A stretch of 64,000 bases of DNA from JAKVCB01 sp963578605 (GCA_963578605.1 CAUZEA010000018.1:5623-69622), one strand, 5' to 3'. Positions 34,091 to 44,080 are shown, counted from the stretch's first letter. Notes: generated from the sequence alone by a model not told the origin. A program made the numbers and translations.

Positions 34091-37000
34091 TCACTGGAAT
34101 GGCCAGAACGGGAAACGCGAATTGGCGCCGCGTTCGGTTGGCTCTACAGTAGGTTGCAATTCTGCCTGGATTTGTGCGATGGTTTTTTTGACTGCGGGTA
34201 AGGCTTCCCGGTGGATGATCGGGTTTTGCCAGGTGCCGTCGACGCGGAGCTGCAAAGTTTGTTTGCTGGCCTCGCTGAACAGGGGTGAAATCAGGGGTAA
34301 ACGGCGTCGGCCTACCATGGCATGAAAAACCAGGTTCAGGTCGTCGCCCTGGAAGTTCGTTTCGCCACGCCCATCAAGGTTGACGACGTCACCCGACAAA
34401 TTGAGTTCATCGAAGTGAACATGTTGCCCCTGGATGGCAAATTTTGCGTCACATTGATTGAACGCGGTCGTATTGGGTGTGCGATTCTGGAGCACCTTAA
34501 GCAGTCCCACCAGAAGCGGTAGTTTGTAAATATTGGCATCCACGACGTGTACTTCACCGCGTCCCGACATCGCATCTGGGGAGCGGCCGGTTTGCGATAA
34601 ATTGATCCAACCGTTGACGGTTCCTGTTATCGGATCGCGTCGACCAAACCTTTCGTTGACCAGACGGGCCACATCCGCTCCTGCCAGAGTTGCCGACAAT
34701 TGGAATTGCGGTAATCCAATGTTGCGGACCTGTATGTTTCCAACGAGCGTGCCGCCATAAACTTCGGCTGAAACATCGCGGGGAGTCTGTTGCTGTTTCG
34801 TGGCCGCTCCGCGCCCCAGCAAGCACAGCGATCCCGCCTCGGTTTTATCGATCCAGATAGGCCCTCGTACCGAGGTAAATTGAACTTGATTCCAGACAAC
34901 CGAGTCGAGTGCCAATTCACCACCAAGGCTTGCCCGCTGACCGTCGCTCGAACCCGTGAGTTGGATCGTGCCACTCAAATCTTCAAGTGGGATGCCAACA
35001 TAGAGGTCGGTCTGGTGGCAGTCGATATTCAAATCCCACTTTGATGCGATGCGGGGCGAGCTGCCGGCTGGCTTGGTGAATTCGAAAGCACTGTCGTAGA
35101 GTCGGAAAGTGCCATCCGGTGCAAGATCGTTAACTACCTTTTGTAAACGCAATGGGAGAGCCATGATCAAGTCCCGATTGTGGGTTGAGAGATGATCGGC
35201 GTTGAAATTCGTGAAATTCAGTCGCCAACCTCCTTCCGCAAGTTCTTGCCATTGGCCTTGCGTTGCGAAATCGATCCGACCGTGTCGGGCTCGCACGTCG
35301 GTCATCACGAGTTGGTGGTTCGCATAAGCAAAGTTTCCCTCGATTTGATCCAAACGATACGGGTAGGGGAGGAATGAGGGTTCGATAGAAACGCTGCGCG
35401 GCCGAGGCTGAATTGCAATCCGCAGGTTCGGCGATGTGGTCCGCTCGGGAACCTTCAAATGGTCGACTTCGGCAACAAAGTTGATGCGCCCTTGGGGCTG
35501 AAGTTGGTGCCAGACCGCTTGCATTTTCGGTGATACCGCCTGGAAAAGTTCATCATCCAGCGGGATGTCATTGCCAGTCACGGTAAGTTGCAGGCGGCGA
35601 CCCTCTGGCTGGGGCCGTGATTCTCCGACCAATTGAATCACCGTTGCCCGGTTCGGGGTGCAACTCTCAAGGTTCTCAAAGCGCCAAACATCGTTTTCAA
35701 ACACGACCCGGCCTGTGACGTGGCGCAAATGATAGGGGAATTTTTCGTACCGGATTTCACAGTCCGACAGTTCGAGTTCAAGCGAACGGCGCGATTCTTT
35801 TTGATCACGCTCGGCCCGCTCAAGCCGCCAGCGGAAATCGACGTTACCCGCAGGTTGAAGGGAACGCACGATCCGTTGTGCGTCAGGTTTCAGGGCGTTG
35901 ATCAACTGGGCATGAATTGGGATTTGGGTGCCAGAAACTTCGACCCAGCCGGGAGGGCCCGATTTGTGCTCGGAATTCTGGTAAGTTGACTCTGGAAAAA
36001 GGTCTGTGAATTCGCCGACGATGCGAATGGGTCGCCCACGGCCTGACGCAATCAAATCAAGCTTCAACCGGCCACTGGGCTCACTGGCGGACCGTTGAAA
36101 GAAAATGGTTCCGGTCCCCTGCTCAAGTTGGTAAGGGAAATGCCTGGTTTCGGTAAATGAAACACCTTGGCAGACGACCATGAGTTGAGGGAACCAATCT
36201 TGACCATTGAAGGTAAGTTTGAGGTCGGCGTCGACGTACCCAGACGGGTCATAACGTGTCCACATACGCAGCAACTGCTCGGGGAGTGCGCCAACAAGGG
36301 TTGTGTCCAGCGGCAGCCCAGTCACCTGCGCATGCAATCCCAGCGGCGCATGGTCTCCCCATCCCACCCGTTCGCAGGCAAGTAGCAACTCGGCTGTCCC
36401 GCATTTGCCAGCAAGTTTCTCAATCATGAGGCGTTTGCCCTCGTATCGCCCGCGGAGGCTCAGGTCGGTCAAGGGTCGGGGCAACATAGGATGGTTGAAA
36501 TTTCCCTGGTCCAGCGCGAATTGACTTTCGTAGTGGAGTGGCTGCTGGACTCCGGCTGCCCGCGAGACGCGCGCAGTACCAGTCACGCGGCCGCTGAGTT
36601 GGACACCTTCTAAACTTTCGATCCCTATTGCCACAAGCGTTTTCAGAAGGGATGGTGAAACTTCCAGATCGCGGATGTCGGTCGTAAGGTCGATACCTCC
36701 CCCTGTGGTGGAGAACTCTCCTTGCAGACTGAACTGTTTGGCGGGTGCACCGCTGACGGTCGCTGCGAGTAAATAGCGGCGGTCTGACATTGCCCGGGCG
36801 GCAGTGACTGGCTTTCCTTGACCGGCAACGGTCCCATCAGGTTGCAGGACCCCATCAGGTTGCAGGACAAGATTGATTTCCCGTACTACCAGCTGGACCG
36901 ACTCCCGATCGGCGAAGGTATCGACCAGGAGAATTGCGTTCTGCACTTCGACCACCGGAGGCTGGTTGCCAAACCGGGGAGTTGGCCACAACGCTTCGAT

Positions 37001-37405
37001 ATTCCATGAGCCATTTAATTCTTGGGATGCGTGCAATACCGCACGTTTGCCGATCACTTTTTGTACATGGAGTTTACCCGTGACGATTTCTTCCAGCTTG
37101 GTCGAGCATTGGAGAAAGACTTCGTCCACCGTGAGCAGCGGTAACCGACCTCCGGTCGGTGTGGGTTCGTAAATGGCAAAATCATAGAGCTTGATGCCTT
37201 GCCCCTTCAGGAAGTGGGCACTCCCGATTTCAACATCGAGGTCGCGGTAGTGACTGGCCAGGAGTTGCTGGGCGTGATGGCAAATTTGATCGTTAAGGTA
37301 AAAAACGGTGTAGGACCCAAATAGCAGCGCAGCAACAACGGCAAGGGTCAACGACCACTTGAAGAGTATCCAGCAAGAGTTTACCAGTCGGCTAAAAATA
37401 GACAT
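34091..37405 (-). CDS. Large AsmA/YhdP-like envelope protein
   Basis: A 1104-aa protein with one N-terminal membrane anchor ('WILFKWSLTLAVVAALLFGS') and a long periplasmic beta-rich part. Seen: repeated stretches such as 'DADLKLTFNGQDWFPQLMV' and 'VDFRWRLERAERDQKESRRS', and a C-terminal AsmA_2-like module 'GEVHVVDANIYKLPLLVGLL' plus 'GRGETNFQGDDLNLVFHAMV', typical of AsmA/TamB/YhdP lipid-transfer proteins bridging inner and outer membrane. An in-frame 18-bp tandem duplication gives LQPDGV-LQPDGT near residue 190. The ATG at 37405 is preferred to a TTG three bases upstream. Confidence 0.8.
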   Translation of the reverse strand: MSIFSRLVNSCWILFKWSLTLAVVAALLFGSYTVFYLNDQICHHAQQLLASHYRDLDVEIGSAHFLKGQGIKLYDFAIYEPTPTGGRLPLLTVDEVFLQCSTKLEEIVTGKLHVQKVIGKRAVLHASQELNGSWNIEALWPTPRFGNQPPVVEVQNAILLVDTFADRESVQLVVREINLVLQPDGVLQPDGTVAGQGKPVTAARAMSDRRYLLAATVSGAPAKQFSLQGEFSTTGGGIDLTTDIRDLEVSPSLLKTLVAIGIESLEGVQLSGRVTGTARVSRAAGVQQPLHYESQFALDQGNFNHPMLPRPLTDLSLRGRYEGKRLMIEKLAGKCGTAELLLACERVGWGDHAPLGLHAQVTGLPLDTTLVGALPEQLLRMWTRYDPSGYVDADLKLTFNGQDWFPQLMVVCQGVSFTETRHFPYQLEQGTGTIFFQRSASEPSGRLKLDLIASGRGRPIRIVGEFTDLFPESTYQNSEHKSGPPGWVEVSGTQIPIHAQLINALKPDAQRIVRSLQPAGNVDFRWRLERAERDQKESRRSLELELSDCEIRYEKFPYHLRHVTGRVVFENDVWRFENLESCTPNRATVIQLVGESRPQPEGRRLQLTVTGNDIPLDDELFQAVSPKMQAVWHQLQPQGRINFVAEVDHLKVPERTTSPNLRIAIQPRPRSVSIEPSFLPYPYRLDQIEGNFAYANHQLVMTDVRARHGRIDFATQGQWQELAEGGWRLNFTNFNADHLSTHNRDLIMALPLRLQKVVNDLAPDGTFRLYDSAFEFTKPAGSSPRIASKWDLNIDCHQTDLYVGIPLEDLSGTIQLTGSSDGQRASLGGELALDSVVWNQVQFTSVRGPIWIDKTEAGSLCLLGRGAATKQQQTPRDVSAEVYGGTLVGNIQVRNIGLPQFQLSATLAGADVARLVNERFGRRDPITGTVNGWINLSQTGRSPDAMSGRGEVHVVDANIYKLPLLVGLLKVLQNRTPNTTAFNQCDAKFAIQGQHVHFDELNLSGDVVNLDGRGETNFQGDDLNLVFHAMVGRRRLPLISPLFSEASKQTLQLRVDGTWQNPIIHREALPAVKKTIAQIQAELQPTVEPTERGANSRFPFWPFQ
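36833..36868. repeat. Perfect in-frame 18-bp tandem duplication
   Basis: cccatcaggttgcaggac at 36833-36850 is repeated exactly at 36851-36868 inside the AsmA-like gene, adding six residues without breaking the frame. Confidence 0.95.
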
Positions 37406-37438
37406 CAACCCGGCAACATAGAAAGAGTTGGATGGGCA

Positions 37439-38788
37439 TCATTTCTGGGAACGGCTTGAGGCATGGACTCGGTGACTGCCCGTTGTACAGGCCACGACTG
37501 CTGCGGCGGCCAGCACGATCAGCGTCAACATGGCTGGTTGCCGATAACGGAGCGAACTTACGAAAACGATATGCAGCAGTGTCAGATAGATTGCGGGTAA
37601 CGTGAGGATCAGGACCACAAAGGGCTGGTGACGGTGAATCCAGACGCCAGCCAGCGCCAAAATCATGACAGGTGTATAGGTACCAAGAACAGCCAGCCGG
37701 AGTGGCCAGCTGCGAAAACTTGCTTCGTTCGGCCAGAAATTCCACATCCGTGCAAACTTGACCGCTGCCAGTTCGATGACGCGTGTGGGGTTCTCCATAG
37801 CCCAGCAAAGGGCCGCCATCCTCAGGTGGCGGTCGAATTGGTATTCCGATATGGGTACCGAATCGTGTTGACCTTTTTCGCTGTCTGCTTGAAACTGTGA
37901 CTCGACTTTGGTGATGAACGACATTTCGCTGCTTCCGTCGGCCTTGGCATGGAGACCGTCGTACAGGCTTGCACCAACCTGAAGCGTGGTTGGCACGAAG
38001 TGATGGGTGACTTGCCAGTTGCGAATCCACCAGGGGCTCATGGTGGACAAAAGGCCCGCCAGCATAGCTAGCCCTAGCAGGGCGTGCCGGCGTCGATCTC
38101 GGCAAACAAGCAGACAGGCGATAATTGCAAATGGCGTGAAGAGCAACCAACTGGGGCGTGTCAGGGTAGCCAAGCCTGCGGCAATTCCTGACATCAGCCC
38201 TGTTATGAATACTCGCTTCGGGAACGGATAGGGACCAACGCCCGGATCGTTTGGGAAGTCTCTCGAAATGCCATCGCGGTATCTGGCGCCGATTGCATAG
38301 GTCCATAGGATGAGCTGCAGGAACATCCACAACGTGAACAGCCCCTCGGCCAAGACCAACCCGCTGATGGCAACTGCGCCAGGGTAAACAGCCGCCATCC
38401 CGGCCGCGACAAGTGCCGAAGTTGAATTGAAAGTTCGTTTGGCGAGCCAATACACTGCTCCTACCGTGAACGTCCCGATCACCGCACCCAGCAGGCGGGC
38501 AGTAATCGGTGGCGCGTTCGTCCCTGCAATTCGAAACATACCCGCCAACAGCAACGGATACCCTGGCGTGCGGAATACCCGGTGCTGCGGGGACCGGAAC
38601 TCGTAATCCTCACCGGCGGCAATCTGTTTTCCCAGTTCCCAATAGCTCTCGCTGTCGGGAAACTTGAATGGTTCGTGGGCTGGCAATTGGCTGGTCTGCC
38701 ACCACACCACAAAGCTGAGTCGTACCATCAGCGCAACGACCATCACAGCCGCGCATTGTGTTATTCCAATGCGGTCTCTCGTGATCAC
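37439..38788 (-). CDS. PMT/ArnT-type membrane glycosyltransferase
   Basis: A 449-aa polytopic protein of the dolichyl-phosphate-mannose-protein-mannosyltransferase (PMT_2/ArnT, GT-C) group. Seen: about eleven hydrophobic helices; a first periplasmic loop with 'PFKFPDSESYWELGKQIA' (acidic catalytic-type residue) and 'FRTPGYPLLLAGMF', common in GT-C enzymes; 'GAVYWLAKRTFNSTSALVAA' and 'AGLATLTRPSWLLFTPFAI' follow. It uses a polyprenyl-phosphate sugar donor in related enzymes; acceptor unknown. GTG start. It lies 33 bp upstream of the AsmA-like gene. Confidence 0.85.
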   Translation of the reverse strand: MITRDRIGITQCAAVMVVALMVRLSFVVWWQTSQLPAHEPFKFPDSESYWELGKQIAAGEDYEFRSPQHRVFRTPGYPLLLAGMFRIAGTNAPPITARLLGAVIGTFTVGAVYWLAKRTFNSTSALVAAGMAAVYPGAVAISGLVLAEGLFTLWMFLQLILWTYAIGARYRDGISRDFPNDPGVGPYPFPKRVFITGLMSGIAAGLATLTRPSWLLFTPFAIIACLLVCRDRRRHALLGLAMLAGLLSTMSPWWIRNWQVTHHFVPTTLQVGASLYDGLHAKADGSSEMSFITKVESQFQADSEKGQHDSVPISEYQFDRHLRMAALCWAMENPTRVIELAAVKFARMWNFWPNEASFRSWPLRLAVLGTYTPVMILALAGVWIHRHQPFVVLILTLPAIYLTLLHIVFVSSLRYRQPAMLTLIVLAAAAVVACTTGSHRVHASSRSQK

Positions 38789-39112
38789 CGACAGATCTTG
38801 CCCTGGTTACGCAAATTGGGATTGCAGATGGTAGAAGCAAGTCTGCGGTAGCGTCAAGACCGCAGTTGTGTTGCTTGCGGCGTATCGCCCAGCGCGGGTC
38901 GATGCTAGCACGCGAGATGAGCCGCAGCTAGCACGCGAGATGAGCCGCACTTCTCTGGTTCAATATCGTTTTCCCGCCGGGGAAGCTGCGACTGACAAAC
39001 GGAGGAATTCTAGAGGTGGTTGCTGTCTCTGAAAATCTTTACCCAGCTTGCCAGCCGGCCCCGCTCCTCGACTTAGCAGGCCAACGGTCTCGACCACCTG
39101 GCGGATTCGTAA
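38789..39112. other. Gene-free stretch between tilS and glycosyltransferase
   Basis: No gene is recognised. It contains a perfect 23-bp tandem duplication (38904-38949) and no clear promoter or terminator. Confidence 0.5.
38904..38949. repeat. Perfect 23-bp tandem duplication
   Basis: Two identical units beginning gctagcacgcgag lie at 38904-38926 and 38927-38949. Confidence 0.95.
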
Positions 39113-40150
39113 CTACCGTTGACGTGTTAAAACCAGCTGTTCACCGCACCGCTCGGCACGAATTTCACCGGGCAAATTGATCGACCAGCTTTTAAGGTCA
39201 GCCACTGCCATGCGAGCTAATTTTTGCCACTGATCAAAACCCATCGCTTGGAGTGGCCAGCCGTTGGTGGTCCATACCCGCTTGCACAATTCCCGGGAGA
39301 TCAGCATCGGCTGCTCGCGCAGAGCCTTGCCATGAATAACCACTTGCTCTTTCGTTGGGTTGACCGTTACGCAGTCCTCGACCAACCCATGAACAGCAGC
39401 GTCGACAAAGGCTTGTGCTTCGGTTGCCTGTTCCGCCAGTCGGACCAGTGATCGATCTACCCTCTCGTTGTAGTCGCGACGTAGTTTGGGCAACAGATCG
39501 TGTCGCAGGCGGTTGCGGGTAAATCGCGGATCGGTGTTCGTCGGGTCTGTGCAGTAGGTTTGCCCCAGCGCCGACAGATAGTCTTCAATTTCAACGCGCC
39601 AGGCACGCAAGAGAGGGCGCACCAGCGAAATATCGGGAACTAGTGGTCGAGTGAACCGAATGCCGGCTAAGCCCGCTACCCCGGTTCCGCGCAACAAGCG
39701 ATGGAGAACCGTTTCCGCTTGATCGTTGCTGGTGTGGCCCGTGGCCACCAGCCGAGCTCCGATTTGTTGGGCTGTGTGGCCAAGGAATTCGTATCGTGCC
39801 TGGCGGGCGGCGGCCTCGACTCCGTCGGTGGCTTGCTCGTCGAGCGGTTGTTGAGGTTGGCCTGTATGGAATGGCAGACCGAGTTGTTGGCAAAGTGTAG
39901 CGACCATCGCTTGGTCACGGTCGGCAGTTTCTCCGCGGAGCCGGTGATTAAAATGGGCGACAAAAACCCGCCCATCACCGCCGGATTGTTGTTTGAGATG
40001 CCAAACGGCTCGGGTCAACGCTACACTGTCTGCACCGCCTGAGATGGCTAGCAGGACATGGGTATTTGTCCATTTGTGTGGAGGCCAGGCCAGGGCAACT
40101 TTTTCTACGACTGGATGCCTGAACGGCGTGTTGGTATGGGAGTTAGACAT
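39113..40150 (-). CDS. tilS: tRNA(Ile)-lysidine synthetase
   Basis: A 345-aa enzyme modifying the wobble C of tRNA-Ile(CAU) to lysidine, needed for reading AUA codons. Seen: PP-loop 'LLAISGGADSVALTRA' (SGGADS at 37-42), 'VAHFNHRLRGETADRDQ', 'EAAARQARYEF', 'VATGHTSNDQAETVLHRLLR' and 'RFTRNRLRHDLLPKL'. The core domain is complete. The C-terminal domain is short compared with E. coli TilS (432 aa) but similar to compact forms. The ATG at 40150 fits; the frame is open to 40267. Confidence 0.93.
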   Translation of the reverse strand: MSNSHTNTPFRHPVVEKVALAWPPHKWTNTHVLLAISGGADSVALTRAVWHLKQQSGGDGRVFVAHFNHRLRGETADRDQAMVATLCQQLGLPFHTGQPQQPLDEQATDGVEAAARQARYEFLGHTAQQIGARLVATGHTSNDQAETVLHRLLRGTGVAGLAGIRFTRPLVPDISLVRPLLRAWRVEIEDYLSALGQTYCTDPTNTDPRFTRNRLRHDLLPKLRRDYNERVDRSLVRLAEQATEAQAFVDAAVHGLVEDCVTVNPTKEQVVIHGKALREQPMLISRELCKRVWTTNGWPLQAMGFDQWQKLARMAVADLKSWSINLPGEIRAERCGEQLVLTRQR

Positions 40151-40825
40151 GGTTCGATTTGGAGCTTGCGGGAGCGTCCCGCCAACACTTTTGGTTCTGG
40201 TTGATGCCGGATAAACGAAATCGATGGGGCTGGTTGTGTGGGCAGCCGCTGGGCGGATCCCCACCATCTAGCTGACCGGAACGTCAAAATCGACCAGGAA
40301 ATTGCCCTCTACGTAGTTCAGGAAAACTTTGCCGCCAGTGGGTCGGTTGAAGCTCCCTCGATTTTGCGGACCGGTCCCATTGTAGTTAGGTCAATATGTG
40401 TTAGTATATGAAGTTAGCTCAATTTGGCACCCCCCCTGGTCAGGTGAAGTCACCAAATATCTGTCGTGGTTTGCCAAGTTGAGTTCGCTGAGCTTTTTCC
40501 GGAGATTTGTAACATTGGATCTGTGGAAAGTTGCTCCAGCGATTGACTATTTAACGAACAACCTAAACGTGTTTGCGGTCGGTGGTCGAAGTGGGCTGCC
40601 TGACCAGGCACCGTGTGGAATTAGTGCGAGTTTAATGAGTTCAAGTCAGTCATTAACCAGTTTTGTTTTTAGCAAGCTCCCGGCGCTGTTGGTTATCATG
40701 GGCAAGTTGGTGAAGTTGCTCTGTACTTTCAGCTTAGCGCCGGAAAGCTGGCACGGATTCGAGCTGCGGAGTCTCCGTGGTTTGATTTCGGGCAGGTTGT
40801 ATTTTTGGGTGAAGCGTCATTTGAA

Positions 40826-40860
40826 AGGTCTGTCTGTCCGTGAGGGACAGACCGATTTTT
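40826..40860 (+). terminator. Terminator-like hairpin, no gene upstream
   Basis: aaggtctgtc pairs with gacagacc (about eight pairs; nested alternatives exist around ctgtccgtgagggacag) and is followed by gattttt on the plus strand. It lies in a gene-free region upstream of rny. Confidence 0.5.
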
Positions 40861-40903
40861 GGCTGGCTGGAGTTTGGCCGTTTGGGCCAGTTCCAGATAG
40901 AAT

Positions 40904-40929
40904 GGCATCCGGCATCCGGCATCCGGCAT
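40904..40929. repeat. Heptamer tandem repeat
   Basis: ggcatcc occurs three times in a row, followed by a partial ggcat. Confidence 0.9.
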
Positions 40930-41447
40930 GCCTACCGGTGGCGGTGGGTGGTACCGAGAGCTTGGTTACAGATTTCTGTTTGTTGATCTCAGCCTCTTGA
41001 TCTTGGCAGATATCGAGTTCATCACCCAATTGTGCCACCACGCGAAACTGGTTCTTTCAGAATTCGTCAGAATTCTGAGCACGACGCTAAGCTGGCTTGG
41101 TTGACAGAGTCGGAGAACAGGTCGGTTGGACCTGGGCCGTTTAGCGGTACCGTCGGCTGTCACAGATTCGTGCTTTTCTCATATGGCACTTGTGGCCGTT
41201 GGGCCACGGAGGATTTGGAATTGCCTGTCGGTAAGAGGCCATTCCCAGGCATATTGTCAATACTCAGTTTTTGCCTGTCAGGTTCTCCCAAATCGTGGCG
41301 TATTGCTGGATTGTGATACCCCGACATCGGCTGGCGAACAGGTTTGCGTTTGGCAGACGTTGTGTACGCTCCGACAAAGTCGTGTGCGCTCAGATAAAAA
41401 GGACCGACAAAGTGTTTTTCGAAATATCCTCGCTGTTGCTGGTTTTC

Positions 41448-43022
41448 ATGGCGGTCGCACAGGTACCAGGTCCCAGTAACCTGAAGATCATGATTATTGC
41501 GGCCATTTCGGCTGTTTTAGGTATGGGAGTTGTGAAACTGCTGGGCTATCTCCGTAAACGGGATGCTGAAAGGGAAGCCCAGCAAATTCTCGAAAAGGCC
41601 GAACTGCAGGCCAGCTCCCGACGCAAGGAAGCGGAGCTCGAGGCTCGCGAAATGGCGTTGCAAGAAAAGGCCAAAATGGAAGAGCAGGTCAGTGTCGCTC
41701 GCGAAAAAGTGTTTGTTCGTGAGCGCCAACTTGACAAGCAACACGATCAGTTGGATCAGCGTACGGCTCAACTGCAAAAACAGGAAAAGATGGTCGAGAG
41801 CAACCAGCGCAAGCTGTCCGAAAAGCTCGAAACCATTACCCGTCGGCAGTCAGAACTCGACGACGTGCTGGGCATCCAGCGCCAAACCCTGCATCAAATC
41901 AGTGCACTTGGTCTGGAGGACGCTAAGCAAATGCTGTTGGAACAGCTCGAGCAGGAACTTTCTCATGAGCAAGGTACGGTCATTCTCAAGCAGGAAAAAA
42001 AACTGGCTGAGATCGTCGATGCCAGAGCAAAAGAGATGTTAATTACCTCGCTGCAACGTTTTGCAGCCAGTCACACGGCAGAAGCGACGACCAGCAGCGT
42101 CGACATTCCCAACGATGAAATGAAAGGTCGAATCATCGGTCGCGAAGGACGTAACATCCGGTCGTTTGAAAAGGCGACAGGCGTCGATGTTATTATTGAT
42201 GACACACCTGGTGTTGTGATTGTGAGTGCGTTTGACCCGATCCGCCGCGAAGTCGCACGCAACGCCCTGAACAAGCTCATTGCCGACGGGCGAATCCATC
42301 CCAGCCGGATTGAAGAACTGGTCACTGAAACTGAACGGGAAATCGAGGCGAAGGTACGCCGCTACGGAGAAGAGGCCGTGCAGGAAACAGGCGTTCACGG
42401 TTTGCACGATCGGGTTGTCAATTTGTTGGGACGCTTGCACTATCGGACCAGCTATAGTCAAAATGTGCTGCGACATTCGATTGAGGTGGCATTCATTACC
42501 GCGATGCTTGCCGACGAAGTGGGACTCAATGCCGACTTGGCCCTCCGTGCCGGATTGTTGCACGACATTGGCAAAGCAGCGGATCACGATGCCGAGGGAG
42601 GGCATCCCGCGATCGGTGCCGATTTACTCAAGAGATATGGTGAAGGACCCGAGGTTGTGCATGCTGCCCTGGGTCACCATGACGACATTCGACCTGACAA
42701 GCCATATACCGTCTTGTGTGCTGCCGCCGATGCCTGTAGTGCAGCGCGACCCGGCGCACGCCGCGAAACGCTCGACCGGTATGTCAAGAGGATGCAAGAA
42801 TTGGAAACGATTGCAACTGGTTTTGACGGGGTTCACCAGGCATTTGCGATTCAAGCAGGTCGAGAGGTGCGCGTGATCGCCAGTACGAGGCATACCACCG
42901 ATGAATCAGCAGCTAAAATCTGTCACGACATCGCCAAAACTTTTGAGGAGCAACTCACCTACCCGGGAGAAATCAAGGTGACCATGATTCGAGAAATGCG
43001 TTTTACCGAAACAGCAAAGTAA
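41448..43022 (+). CDS. rny: Ribonuclease Y
   Basis: A 524-aa membrane-anchored endoribonuclease that starts mRNA decay. Seen, in order: a single transmembrane helix ('IMIIAAISAVLGMGVVKLLG'), a long charged coiled coil (about 40-200), a KH domain with 'GRIIGREGRNIRSFEKATG', and an HD domain with 'GLLHDIGKAADHD' and 'ALGHHDDIRP'. All HD metal ligands are present. The ATG at 41448 is preferred; the frame is open to 41271 and another ATG lies at 41490. The ymdB-like gene follows, as in Bacillus. Confidence 0.95.
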   Translation: MAVAQVPGPSNLKIMIIAAISAVLGMGVVKLLGYLRKRDAEREAQQILEKAELQASSRRKEAELEAREMALQEKAKMEEQVSVAREKVFVRERQLDKQHDQLDQRTAQLQKQEKMVESNQRKLSEKLETITRRQSELDDVLGIQRQTLHQISALGLEDAKQMLLEQLEQELSHEQGTVILKQEKKLAEIVDARAKEMLITSLQRFAASHTAEATTSSVDIPNDEMKGRIIGREGRNIRSFEKATGVDVIIDDTPGVVIVSAFDPIRREVARNALNKLIADGRIHPSRIEELVTETEREIEAKVRRYGEEAVQETGVHGLHDRVVNLLGRLHYRTSYSQNVLRHSIEVAFITAMLADEVGLNADLALRAGLLHDIGKAADHDAEGGHPAIGADLLKRYGEGPEVVHAALGHHDDIRPDKPYTVLCAAADACSAARPGARRETLDRYVKRMQELETIATGFDGVHQAFAIQAGREVRVIASTRHTTDESAAKICHDIAKTFEEQLTYPGEIKVTMIREMRFTETAK

Positions 43023-43189
43023 AAACATCCTGTCGACATCGCGTGTTCACCAGGGCAACAGCGCGAGCCTTCAACCCCAATCGAGTATCACCTAACACGA
43101 ACACCGCTTGAAGCCTTGTACTTGAAGGTAATCGTCAACCGCGGCTTCTTGCCCGCGGCGACGGTTGCCCCACTCTGCAATCCCATCCC

Positions 43190-44014
43190 ATGCGTATTCT
43201 CTTCATCGGTGACATTGTTGGTAAGCCAGGCCGTGAAATGGTTTGTCGCGCAGTGCCCGGACTGATCCGTCGGGAACAACTCGATTTGGTACTTGCCAAC
43301 GCCGAGAATGCTGCAGGTGGGTCCGGCTTGACACCCGCAATCTATCGCGAATTGGTCGGGGAAGGTGTCGACGGCATCACGCTTGGAGATCATGTCTATC
43401 GACGCCGCGAAATATATTCAGTCTTGGAAGATCGTTCCAATATTGTGAAACCAGCCAACCTGCCACCCGGATCGGTAGGACGCGAGTGGGCTGTCGTGAC
43501 GGCCCGAAATGGCGTCCAGGTAGCCTTTTTTTGTCTGCTTGGTCGGCTTTTTATGCAACCGGCTGATCATCCCTGGCACGCCGCCGATCGGGTTCTCACA
43601 CAAGTTCCAGCCGACGCGAGAATCCGTTTTGTCGATTTTCACGCAGAAGCGACCAGCGAAATGCAACTGATGGGACGCTATCTCGATGGACGCGTGACGG
43701 CGGTCTTGGGAACCCACACCCATGTTCCCACCGCCGATGAATGCATTTTGCCCGAGGGGACAGCCTTTCAGTGCGACGTTGGCATGACCGGTCCATTTCA
43801 CAGTATCATTGGGCGCCGTGTCGATCGTGTCCTCGAAACGACCCTGACCTCCCTGCCGAAGAAATTTGAAGTTGCGACCGGTGATGGTCGCCTGTGCGGA
43901 TCGATCGTCGATGTCGATGAACAATCTGGTAAAGCGATTGCCATTCGTCGGTTGACCGTCACCGAACGTGATTTGCCTGCATTGGAGAAGCTAGCATCGA
44001 CGAGCCAGGCTTGA
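43190..44014 (+). CDS. YmdB-like metallophosphoesterase (TIGR00282)
   Basis: A 274-aa cytoplasmic phosphodiesterase of the YmdB group; the Bacillus member hydrolyses cyclic nucleotides and modulates RNase Y-linked behaviour. Seen: 'MRILFIGDIVGKPGREM' (first metal-binding motif), 'LANAENAAGGSGLTP' (NAEN motif), 'ITLGDHVYRRREIY' (GNH/GDH position), 'VDFHAEATSEM' and 'VLGTHTHVPTAD'. The characteristic family residues are present; the usual 'GNHxWD' reads GDHVYR, a small departure. It lies 167 bp after rny. Confidence 0.92.
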   Translation: MRILFIGDIVGKPGREMVCRAVPGLIRREQLDLVLANAENAAGGSGLTPAIYRELVGEGVDGITLGDHVYRRREIYSVLEDRSNIVKPANLPPGSVGREWAVVTARNGVQVAFFCLLGRLFMQPADHPWHAADRVLTQVPADARIRFVDFHAEATSEMQLMGRYLDGRVTAVLGTHTHVPTADECILPEGTAFQCDVGMTGPFHSIIGRRVDRVLETTLTSLPKKFEVATGDGRLCGSIVDVDEQSGKAIAIRRLTVTERDLPALEKLASTSQA

Positions 44015-44080
44015 TTTTGTGGTTGGCAGGCTCGTGGTGTTTTGGTGCCAATGCTGGCCAGATGAAAATCCACCTTGCCA

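Larger units (their letters stand above)
40151..41447. other. 1.3-kb divergent gene-free region
   Basis: Lies between tilS and rny, which point away from each other, so it must hold both promoters. On the minus strand, 40268-40390 reads as a protein-like stretch ending 'VFLNYVEGNFLVDFDVPVS' and a TAG, without any start codon; it may be the tail of a lost gene. On the plus strand a 200-codon open frame (40398-41000) spans a terminator-like hairpin and a heptamer repeat and is not convincing. The region is visibly richer in A and T than its surroundings. Confidence 0.5.

Noticed and set aside
40398..41000. 200-codon plus-strand open frame
   Set aside because: It spans a terminator-like hairpin and a heptamer repeat, has no protein-like pattern, and lacks a ribosome-binding site.
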